DNA of 12,205 nt from Dichomitus squalens LYAD-421 SS1. Taxonomy: Eukaryota > Basidiomycota > Agaricomycetes > Polyporales > Polyporaceae. Made by a program: the position numbers and the translations under genes. This document shows, piece by piece, positions 1 through 8,148 of this stretch. Every line of letters starts with the position of its first letter. Position 1 is the stretch's first letter. The notes under the pieces are model-generated. The model saw only the letters and a list, made by a program, of their open reading frames with translations, made no database searches and was not told the origin of the DNA. Location of the stretch: NCBI RefSeq assembly GCF_000275845.1, contig NW_006766910.1:275520-287724 (forward strand), given 5' to 3'.

Positions 1-128
1 CCCACACCCGCATGCTACGTTCCCGTGATCGCCATGCCTTTGCCTTTTCCTTCCCGCCCTTTGTTCTCCCTTTGTCATCTTCACTGCCTCGCTCTCGCGC
101 CTTGTCTTTGGTTGCTAAGCAGCCCTTC

Positions 129-200
129 TAGTATATAAGGACCCCCTTAGGCACTCCCTAGTCCCCATCTCGACCTCTTGGTCATTGGGACTAGGTGAGT
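129..200 (+). promoter_or_regulatory. Promoter-like TATA box and leader hairpin
   Basis: TATATAA at 132-138 lies about 20 nt upstream of a perfect 9-bp inverted repeat, CCTAGTCCC (157-165) with GGGACTAGG (187-195), loop 21 nt. The right arm includes the first G of the putative donor GTGAGT, so folding would mask the splice site. The second direct-repeat copy (GGGACTAG, 251-258) could pair with the same left arm, making two exclusive folds. Downstream DNA is CT-rich (about 350-375) and carries no ATG until 480, inside sequence antisense to the FunK1 fragment. It could be a gene promoter, an LTR-type promoter or a non-coding transcript start. Confidence 0.4.
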
Positions 201-258
201 GACCATAGCGTTGTATCTCCCTCCGATTGCTAATGTATAACTTGGTCATTGGGACTAG
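177..258 (+). repeat. Exact 18-bp direct repeat bounding an intron-like segment
   Basis: CTTGGTCATTGGGACTAG occurs at 177-194 and again at 241-258, offset 64 nt. The first copy is followed at once by GTGAGT (195-200), a perfect fungal donor; the second ends in TAG, a valid acceptor, with GCTAAT (229-234) as a branch-point candidate between. Splicing 195-258 would remove exactly one copy plus the spacer. The bases outside the 18-bp match (131-176 against 195-240) are not similar, so it is not a simple 64-bp tandem duplication. Confidence 0.9.
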
Positions 259-435
259 TCTGTCGCTGTCTGCGTGAAGACTAGCTTTCGTAGGTCTCGT
301 GCCTTCGTGCCGACCTCCGCTCTGCCCTCGTCGAGTTTTCTGTCACGTTTATCCCTCTCCCTCTCTCTCTCCCCTTTCGGCTCCTTGCCGCTCGCCTACG
401 AGGTCGTCGCCGAACGTCGACCCGAGTCTACGCGC
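201..435. other. CT-rich leader-like stretch, no gene recognised
   Basis: Pyrimidine-rich on the plus strand, including a CTCTCT tract near 358-371, typical of fungal promoters and 5' leaders. An open frame from 274 begins at GTG rather than ATG and is low complexity, so it is not called as a gene. FunK1 homology on the minus strand ends near 445-450, so a junction with foreign or rearranged DNA may lie there. Confidence 0.4.
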
Positions 436-994
436 CTAGTCGCCGCGACAGTCCTTGGGTGCGCAGAACTCGCGAAAGAATGCGGCATCGATCTTCTGGC
501 GCAAGATATCGACCTTCGGCTTCGACTCGTCATCCTTCTTGCTCTTCTTTCGTGACTTCTTCTTCAAGTCCGGTCGATTCTCGCACCGCGACAGCACTAA
601 ACCAGGTACGAGCTTGTGCTGGACGATGGCCTGGTTCTGGTGGTTACGCCACATCAGCGCGTGAAGGGCCTGGAGGCTCGAACATACTCACAAGTAGTCG
701 AACCACCTTCACCTCCGACATCTTGTCCGCATCCTCAAGAGCTGCAAAGGGGTTGTTCTTTGGGCACTTGAAAGCCTTCGCACCACGCTTTTGCTTCCGG
801 AAACCCGGACACGGGAGATGCAAGTTGAAGAACTCCTCCACATCATCCGCCTGCACAGCGCGGCCCGCAAGATCCTTGATGGACTGGACACGGTATTGGT
901 CAAGGGAGACCTCACCCACAGACTTGACAACGCTCGGGAGTTTTCGAGTGATGTAGGGCGACTCCTCGAGGCCCCAGGCGGGGTCAAGCTCCAT
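436..994 (-). pseudogene. N-terminal FunK1 fragment with one intact intron, no kinase domain
   Basis: Two exons (994-692, 630-436) joined by a 61-nt intron (691-631: GTGAGT donor, GTAAC branch, CAG acceptor, phase 0) would encode about 165 aa. The first ends with NNPFAALEDADKMSEVK and matches SNPFAALQRANQIKE of the intact kinase. The second starts AIVQHKLVPGLVL, matching AIVNDHNLVQGL. Both genes have a phase-0 intron at this exact junction, which is strong evidence of common origin. A Lys-rich stretch follows (KKKSRKKSKKDDESKPK), then KIDAAFFREFCAPKD, corresponding to the AALFRNTSIPK part of the intact protein. Homology stops there and a TAG closes the frame at 438-436; the kinase domain is absent. 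The ATG at 994 may not be the ancestral start. It could be a pseudogene or an expressed truncated protein. The relic at 3445-4745 is not its missing half, because a minus-strand C-terminus would lie to the left. Confidence 0.7.
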
Positions 995-3444
995 GATGAG
1001 CGAGTGGATGGTGCGAGGAGGTAGTAGAAAGGAACAGGATCTGCTTCGTGGTTAGATCATTAGAAGGGAGACGACGTTTTAAACGCCTCGTTGTCTCGGT
1101 TCCGAAACGGGTTGAATAGAACAATAGATGGGCCAACAGGCCAATGCGTACGGTTAGATGTATTATGCACCCGCACGCCTACCTTTTATATCTAGTGAGT
1201 ATAGCGCACAGGTCATCATTGATAGAGTTCGGAAGCGTTCAATGTGATAGAACAAACAAGGATCGATTCTGTACGTAGCTGATGCGTACTGATGGCATTC
1301 TGCCTTTCCGATGGGGAACACGCTGCGAGAATGTCTGTATCGGCCGTGATATTGTTCAAATGTGTGGCACACATTGAAACTTAGACACTGAGGAAACCAG
1401 CCAAAAACTGCGGGCCGTGTGTGAGTCAGAGTTCGGAATGCTAGAGCACGTATGGATGTTATCCGCACCAGTACCAGAGTGATGAACCCTTCCGTAACAT
1501 GCATTCGCGGATAGGAACTGAGGTCACTTTTGCGCAAAGCGGCCATGAAAAGTATACGATAACTCGAGCATTAGCTACATAGTAGAGGTCAGCTCAGAGT
1601 TCGGATGGCTCCCAAGGCTACAGAGCTGTCGAACATGATATATCCCTCTGTGCTTACGCAATACTAGTCAGCTACTGGCTGCTTATTCTAACGCGTTTTA
1701 ATACCTAAAATGGTATGCTGCAACACGAAACACGAGCAGATTAGTAATCAGCGAGCAGTATACTGTTAGAGACGTACCATCTCATAAAGCCTTGTGATCT
1801 TCCATGCATAGCAAAGCGGCGATCTCCGATGCCGAGATGATGTGTGAGGGCGCGTCCAGAAAGCTACCACTAGGGAGTTAGATTACGCAGACTCTGATTG
1901 CGATGCTGTGTCAAAAGGGATGTGGATACTGGATGCGAACGTGAAGAAACAACGTCGTTTAGAATGACGTAGGAGCCAACATAGCTACAAGAACACTGGA
2001 ACACGCACCCCTTCTTGATCTACTCGCTCCAAGCTGTGCGCAAGGCGTAATGGCCAATTCCAAACGCAGATGCCCGTGGACATTTCCCGACCTGACAGCG
2101 GGACGAGGTTGGACACGGCGATCTCAGAAAGGCCCATGGTTCCTCCGTTGTCCATGCCCTGTACGCTGCGCGACATGAGAAACATGCATAGCGGCCCAAA
2201 ACGAAGGACTCACGTCGTGCCTCAGCGAGCATGTTCATGATATGGATTGCGCCCGAGAGCGTTTCCTATGGCGAAAAGCGAAGAGTTTGACCGAGGCTGG
2301 TATGACAGGTCGCCGCCGAAAGGCATCTGCAAGGCAACCAGATCAGGGTAGGCTTGCAACACTGGTGAGGCGATAAGCAGAGCCTACCCATACGAACTAG
2401 TTGCCGCCGCCCAGGGAGTCGGCGATTGTCGGAATGGCGATAGGTACGACAATGAGGTCAAGTACGAGTCGATCTTTCTTACTACGTGTGAGCCTTCGAG
2501 GGCGGAATGTTCATCATGCTGAGTGTGTGGGTGTACGGTCCAAGTCCCAGCATATATTTGAAGACGATGCAGTGATTGGTTCGGATTGAGAGTAGAGACA
2601 GAGACAGTCGGCAGTGGTCTTTGAAACTTTAGAGACGGAGACGTCGCGATGAGCTGTCTATATCAAGCGCTCAATCGGAGATAAGGCATGTATCCAACTC
2701 CGAGTCCGGTGATGTCGTGCCAAATGGACGCTTCTGCTCAGCAAAGCAGTGTTTCTAACTGTGTAACGCCATATATTGAATAGAAATATCTAAGAGAAAT
2801 CCAGTGTCAGTGTAGCCCATACAACGCTCCGCCGATGTGTGCAAACACGTTGAAAGGGGGACTCTACATTCTGTCCTAGTGGAATTGAAGGAACAAAACG
2901 CAAAGCTCGGAGGTAAGCCTCCTATGGAATGAAAACCAAACAATAGTATGGTGGTAGAGGCGGAGACTTCACATAAAATTTCCTGCCGCTCACGTTATGT
3001 ACGCCCACTAAGGCCTCGCGCGGACGGCATACGTACTCGCCCAATCTATTGAGCGGGTGCGACACTCCGATACACGCAAGCCAGCGGGTAACGACACGCT
3101 GGGTTCACATCTGAATGTTTGCGGCCGTTTTTGCCCCTCGGAGAAGCAATTTCGTTGCGGCTAGCATTCACCGACGAAGGCTCCCGGTCTCAGAATGAGG
3201 GTGTTCGGTCGTCGTCTCGCGACCATAGATCACGGAGTGCTCTTGCAAGGTGACCGAACATAAACCGGTGGCCCACAACCGACTTCGCGAGCTTCCGTTC
3301 CTCAGGAGTAGGTTCCTTGCCAACAGGACGCACGTAAAAAGCTTCCCAGCCGTGGCGGTCGAACTAAACAATGAGTACGAGAAGGTCAAAATGGGCTGAT
3401 GGCGGCGAAGTTGTAGCAAGGACACTATTTATTGGATTAGGGAC
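995..3444. other. Gene-poor stretch of about 2.4 kb
   Basis: No frame on either strand shows a recognisable domain, a convincing exon-intron chain or a long ATG-started ORF; the longest frame is 127 codons and looks like noise. I see no terminal repeats, tRNA or transposase motif. Base composition appears less GC-rich than the kinase exons. The minus-strand piece LLQLRRHQPIL near 3415 weakly resembles MLQCLRAHYKI of the intact kinase at about the expected distance from the relic's FHTYD, so the relic may reach about 3380. Otherwise unassigned. Confidence 0.5.
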
Positions 3445-4745
3445 AAATAGAGGGCCCTCAGGGTAACGATACCGAAGCCTCCGAGCCACTTCCACCCCTG
3501 TACGGATTCCGCCCGCATACCAGCATGCACTCCGGGCGATCGTATGTGTGAAAGTGGTTTTTTATCCAGAGAGGAACGTCAGGAATGGATGTCGTCGCAA
3601 TTCTAACGGAGGTGGCGCACGGCATAGTAGACGAGGACATGGGAGAACATTGCTCGCTCGTCGAAAATTTCTACCGGATTTGTGATACACGTGAGCAAGT
3701 TTGCTGACATGATTGGTATATTCTATGATTGCGCCTTAGCGTCAGTAGACTGCTGCGAAATGACCAGAGGAGCAACCCACCATGCGGTCCGCTTGAGTAG
3801 TCTTCGATTCCAGTCAGACAATCCGGGCAGCTCCCAGCCGGTCAAGACGCCTGCCTAGACGACTGTCGGTAATTGTCCCTCCCGAGCCCGCACGATCTCT
3901 GCGCGTATTCAGATATCAGTCCTGCTGATGTCGCAGTGCAAAAGGCGGGTCTCCGGTTTCGTAGCCGCTTCGTAGTGTGCTCCAAGTACGACGATCAGAA
4001 CGAACGCAGACGTATTACAAGTCAATACACAGTACTCAGCACGCAGCGAGTCGTAGACGACAGCGATAAGCCGGCGCCCATACCGATAATTTTGGAGTGG
4101 CATGCACCCCTCATTCACAACGATGCCCGTGACTAGTCTCTGTGTTGTCAGAGTATCCCGTCTAGACGAGATTATGTGTGAGCCTTTTGCCTGACGTGCT
4201 GTGCTGTCGTGCAAGTGTCCGCCGCTCCTTCCAGACGCCTCTTCCGCTTCTGACTGCCAAGGATGAAGAACTGCCTGGTGTAGTCGGACTTGAAGAGGTT
4301 TCTGATGCTGATCAGGGACAGGATCGCAGAGGAGGGTCAGAACGAGCCTATATACGCTCCCACTAGTCGGTAGTGATGGTAGCCTGGGGACGCACTTCGC
4401 TGTCACGGATGAGAACAGGGACGTGTTGCACGCCAGCATCGTTGAGCTTCCGAAGAACTTGACCTTCGGTCTCGGTGAGCATGTACGACACGCGTCACGC
4501 GTCCTTGAGCCACGACCCTTCTCGCAAACATAGGGCGACGTAGCCACACGGACCTCAACAAAACTTTGGGAGCACGAAAGGGTCGTTCACATAGAGCTGG
4601 TAGCGCGGCCAGTCGCCAGCGAGGAGTGCTATGTCACAGATGCGGAGGAAAGGATCGGGCGATTGTGGCGCATCAGCACAGGGGTAGCGCTCGCCGCCGG
4701 CGCTACGGCTGGTCTTGACCGTCGTTGATTCTGCGTCCGAACTTG
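3445..4745 (-). pseudogene. Decayed FunK1 kinase-domain copy lacking the N-terminus
   Basis: Translated pieces match the intact downstream kinase in order. DWPRYQLYVND lies near 4612-4580. A segment at about 4545-4400 holds GSWLKDA, then RVSYML, then LRKLNDAGVQHVPVL. A Ser-rich linker is followed by PLQNYRYGRRL near 4080. Then come AHYEAATKPETRLLHCDIS near 3970-3920, VLTGWEL, NIPIMSANLL near 3710, HVLVYYAVRHL, and IPDVPLWIKNHFHTYD near 3580-3540. The Trp of DAWR is TGA (4497-4495), the Trp after TITTD is TAG (4365-4363), and further stops and frame breaks follow. The catalytic loop reads HCD and the DFG-equivalent reads TGWE, so the Asp there is lost. The roughly 63-nt intron before AHYEAA has a degraded donor (GTGCTG) but sits where the intact gene has its second intron. 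An 18-nt stretch at 4498-4515 is identical to the intact gene near 9762-9779. No N-terminal region was found upstream. It cannot encode a working kinase. Confidence 0.87.
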
Positions 4746-5749
4746 AGCTGAAACCATGTCCTGGACATTCCTCGAATTCCCTTCTATCTACGCCGACATC
4801 TCATGAATATGGGAAGATTACTAACAGCTGTCATTGTCTAAATGATACTCGGCGAGTTAGCACATTTTTTCACATCCTTCTATGCTCACCTCTCCCAGTG
4901 CCAAGTTCGCGTTCCATGAACATGAACATATGCTGCCGTAGTCCATCGTGGACTTCAGGTGTATCTGCATGAATGAGCTAATTTTTTAAGACATTCATGG
5001 ATATCTGGGGATAACTGGGCCACGCATTTCCGAGAACTGCTCTAATAGAACACGATATGAATACTTCGAAAAAGATGAACAGAACTACTTCCACACAGCC
5101 CTCCATGGCGTACTCCCTGAATGCACTGTCTGTAAGTGCTTCTCTACTTGCCTATTGACATGAAGATTCATCAGGAACAATGCCAGACCACACCGGCAGC
5201 CTTAGCTGAGCCGGTCCCTGCACATCACTGTCAAGCGTGGGCAGGACCCAGGGCAACCGTCTATTGCTCCTCTTTTCCTCATCAAGGGATTCAATCACAA
5301 TTCCTTCCTGCCTTCGGGCTACTGCGTGAACATCGCACTGGTTGCACGGACACTGGCACTAGCACAACACCAATCAACACATCAGACGACCATAGGGCAG
5401 TCCACCAGCTCACAAACTCAAAGAAAGTCGCCGCGGAATGTTTTCTGGGCGTATCTGTCAAGTCCATCGAGCTGAAAACTTATCCCTTTGGATATAGTAG
5501 AGTCGTTCCCGCATAGTATGCATACATCCGATACCCTCGACTCGCTGCCCGTTCTGCTAGTTCGCGCAACACACCTGCGCTTGCGTAGTCCCACTGTATC
5601 CCTTCTCTCCTACTACACATCTCCATCGTAGTCCGGAAACAGCATACATGAAGTCCGCTAATCTGGTAGTCCCACTCGTCTCCTACGACCCTACGATTGC
5701 CCGAAGCCCCACCGGCTAGATGGACGCCACCATCTACTGGCTGGCTAGG
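4746..5749. other. Intergenic stretch, nothing recognised
   Basis: This would be the place for the missing N-terminal half of the FunK1 relic, but I find no NPFAAL, AALFR or LLRWDR-like segment in it. The longest frame (5136-5516, plus) starts with GTG, is 126 codons, and shows no known motif. Left unannotated. Confidence 0.5.
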
Positions 5750-7257
5750 TCACAGCGCGCCTTCCCGTTCTTGACTGTCAGCGAACGGGTCTTCTTGATT
5801 AGTTGATGGCAGTGGAGGCAAATTTGACTGCCCATGGTTTATGTTGGAGGTCCCAGACGATGTCCGAGAGCGTGGACCCCGTACACGAGCTCTGTTGGCT
5901 GTGAAGGAAGATGGCGGCGCGCGGGGCTGTTGCGCGGAGCCGTAGCTTGAGCTAGGTGGCGTGGCGAGGTACGAATGAAGATCGGGGTACGAGTAATGTG
6001 TATGATACGAAGGCGGGATCGTCGACGAGGATATCGACATGTTGTCTGCATAGTCGGAGGGGGCAGGGGTTGCCGGTACAGCACTTGGTTGCGGAGGTTG
6101 TGTCCTCGACTCAATCCTGGTTGCGTTGTCATCGATTCATGTAGATCAGTTGCTAGCTTCATCGAGTCTCATAATACGCACCATAGGGACAAGGGAGGAT
6201 GTTGTTCTTGAGCAGAAGGTCCGACGTTGCCATCATCCTGCGGCTGACCATAATGTGTGGCCTGCTGAATTCCATGACGCCAATACCAGCAGTGTCACCA
6301 GCAGCGCTGCCCTCGTACCGGGAGAGCTCGGTCATGTCGTGGCTCTCGCCTCTGCGAGCCATCGGAATTGGAGGGATGGTGCCACCGTGAGTGTTGTCCG
6401 AGTATTCGGTGGTCATCGGGGACATGTCGCCTCCCGTATCTCACCGTCTAAGAAGGTAGTCTTCATCAGTGAAAGCTGGAGCTGGCCCAGCAGCGTTTTC
6501 AGCGGCTGTGGAGACCTCGCGGCTAGAATCCTTCTTGGTACGGCGACGGCGAATGATAGTAATGATGACCATAATGAAGAGCACAAGGCTAACGAGACAG
6601 AGGACAGTGAAGACGCCGGCGACTGCCTCGGTGTGTTGGAAGAACCTGAGTTGAGAAAAGGAAGGTTAGCGATACCGCCACGATGCTCAAGTCACAGTCG
6701 TTTGCATGTCAGATTCAAGCAGTCGCTCATGCGCAGTGTTTCCTCCGCGTCCTGGCGAGTCACTCGGTGACCGGTCCAAATAGGGGTAGACGCTGGCCGA
6801 TGGCGTTGCCAATACGGGCACACAAACGTCGACGCATCGACGAACAGGTGCAATGGAAGGCCAGCCGAAGACAGATAGCTCACCCCTTGGAACCACTGTT
6901 GTGCCTACTGCTATCGGCACCCGTAGAGGCACTTGGGGTCACACCGACCGCTTGCGTCGAGGTGGCGACTTGACCATCGGAGCTTGGCGTGGTGACAACA
7001 GCAGAGCCTGAATCGGCGGAGGCAGCGGTCGTTGGGGTCGTGGAGGTGGATGTGGATGTAGAGGTGGCTGATGAGGTAGAATTGGAGGAGGAAGAGGTGG
7101 ATGAAGTGGATGAAGAGGTCGTAGTCCTCGAAGTGGGCGTGTCGACTGGCACAGGGCTAGAAAATTTTGGTGTAGTTGAAGCAGTCGTAGCTGAAGCGGT
7201 GGCTGATGAAGTAATACTCATCATACTAGTATCGGTAGATAGATTGGTGAAGGATGA
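5750..7257 (-). pseudogene. Ser/Thr-rich single-pass membrane protein gene, interrupted
   Basis: Resembles a common agaricomycete type of surface protein: a long Ser/Thr-rich, probably O-glycosylated outer region, one helix, an Arg-rich stop-transfer and a low-complexity cytosolic tail. The outer region is 7257-6884. A 238-nt intron (6883-6646; GTGAGC, branch GCTAAC, CTCAG) leads in phase to FFQHTEAVAGVFTVL. A 25-residue helix (6626-6552) is followed by RRRRTKK. A second intron, 6181-6117 (GTGCGT to CCAG, 65 nt), joins in phase to the tail, which carries PAPSDYADNMSISSS and ends EDPFADSQEREGAL with its stop at 5750. Damage: TGA at 6443-6441, with sensible coding on both sides in the same frame; a frame change between about 6290 and 6250, where the frame ending AAGDTAGIG must shift to reach QQATHYGQPQDDGN; and a TAA at 7260-7258 where the outer region would continue upstream. 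The N-terminus and signal peptide were not located. Sequencing error is an alternative. Function unknown. Confidence 0.68.
6552..6626 (-). other. Transmembrane segment coding region
   Basis: Twenty-five consecutive uncharged, mainly hydrophobic residues (starting AVAGVFTV, ending MVIITII) follow an acidic, polar FFQHTE stretch. They are followed directly by four Arg and then TKK, the positive-inside pattern of a type I single-pass protein with Ser/Thr-rich outside and Pro/Gln-rich inside. Confidence 0.85.
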
Positions 7258-7585
7258 TTAGGACGGCATGCTGGTAGTCCACAATGGGGTGGACGTGCGT
7301 ACGGCAAAGGAGTTGAAACCGTCGTGGTCGGGACTGACATGAATGTGTAAGAGGAGTTAGCTGCGGAGTCTGGGAGCGTCAAAAACGCGGGGACGGACTT
7401 GGTTGGGGGGAGCTATGAAGGGCGATTAGGACGGTATGCTGGTATTACACAATGAAGTGGACGTGCGTACGGCAAAGGAAGTGTGACCGTCGTGGTCACC
7501 GGGACAAATATGAATGCGTGAGGGGAATCAGCTGCCAAGTACCAAAGACGGCCCGAGGGGACGAACCTTGTGGGCGGGGAGATAT
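7248..7585 (-). repeat. Diverged tandem duplication, period 171 nt (57 codons)
   Basis: The best-matching parts are 7364-7248 and 7535-7416 (minus strand). By eye I count 19 mismatches in 117 aligned bases plus one 3-nt gap, so about 84% identity. A core of about 22 nt around CCTTTGCCGTACGCACG is exact. Both copies stay open in one shared frame: SYTFMSVPTTTVS against HAFIFVPVTTTVT, then PLPYARP and RPN.PS. The flank PPT(R/K).VP extends the match to about 7585. A TAG in that frame separates the copies. The period and gap being multiples of three suggest duplication inside a coding region, perhaps the lost N-terminal part of the neighbouring membrane-protein gene, but that link is not shown. 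Confidence 0.8.
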
Positions 7586-8148
7586 GGCAAGAGCACAGGG
7601 TGAAAGCTGAGAAGGTCACGAGCGTAATGACTTCCCTTGCAAGAGAGAGCGGAAACACACTGTGCACACGGGGGTCAGCTTGAGGAGTCAGTCGATTGAC
7701 TCGGACATCAAATACACGGTACTGTGATGCAGTGTATCACGTCCCCCACGATGGAAGTGCGATGGTGAAGATGGTACGTATATGAAATCAGATGGCTAGA
7801 CTGTAGTGTATAATGGATTTGGTATGTCACAACACAGAAGTCAACCAAAGGTGGACCGCATCGCGCGCTCCAAGTTTACCTGACGTGCACAGCAGCCAGA
7901 ACGACAGTGGGATAGATGGAGGTAACAAAGTAGGATGAAAGACGGATACAAGTTGATTATTCCAAATGTATCGAAGCGGGGACCGAAGAATAACACTCCG
8001 AGGAGAAGTGAACAAATGGAGGGAAAACGGGTGCACAGGGCACACGCATGGGATCTGACGGACACCATGTCATGCACAAGGAGAGATTTTATAACTGTTG
8101 TAATCCTTCTCGTGAGCCACGTATCTCCGCAAATTCCAGAAGCACGCC
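7586..8148. other. Region between the kinase stop and the membrane-protein locus
   Basis: It should hold the 3' end of the FunK1 transcript (stop at 8149) and the promoter or first exon of the membrane-protein locus. A minus-strand frame starting with ATG at 7667 opens MHSVFPLSLAREVITLV and runs into the tandem duplication. It has a weakly hydrophobic start but no clear signal peptide. No other gene is supported. Confidence 0.4.

Noticed and set aside
274..555. Plus-strand open frame after the leader hairpin
   Set aside because: It begins with GTG, not ATG, is Ser/Leu low complexity, and its second half is antisense to the FunK1 fragment.
480..956. Long plus-strand ORF opposite the FunK1 N-terminal fragment
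   Set aside because: It is the antisense shadow of two exons and runs through their consensus intron; the minus strand carries the family motifs.
1985..2260. Minus-strand pieces IHIMNMLAEARR and GMDNGGTMGLSEIAVSN with a GTGAGT donor between them
   Set aside because: They looked like exons of a membrane or signalling protein, but the phases do not join across GTGAGT to GCGCAG and no family match is secure.
5136..5516. 126-codon plus-strand ORF
   Set aside because: GTG start, no domain, no intron structure, no homology I can recognise; length is compatible with chance.
6352..6444. Calling 6444-6352 as a definite intron of the membrane-protein gene
   Set aside because: It would remove sequence that fits the cytosolic tail composition; kept only as an alternative to a nonsense mutation.
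6126..6770. 214-codon plus-strand ORF
   Set aside because: Antisense to the membrane-protein exons; the minus strand has the transmembrane segment, splice sites and family-like composition.
6989..7261. Plus-strand Val/Glu-rich ORF
   Set aside because: Shadow of the Ser/Thr-rich region on the minus strand; its acidic repeat composition is produced by the reverse of Ser/Thr codons.
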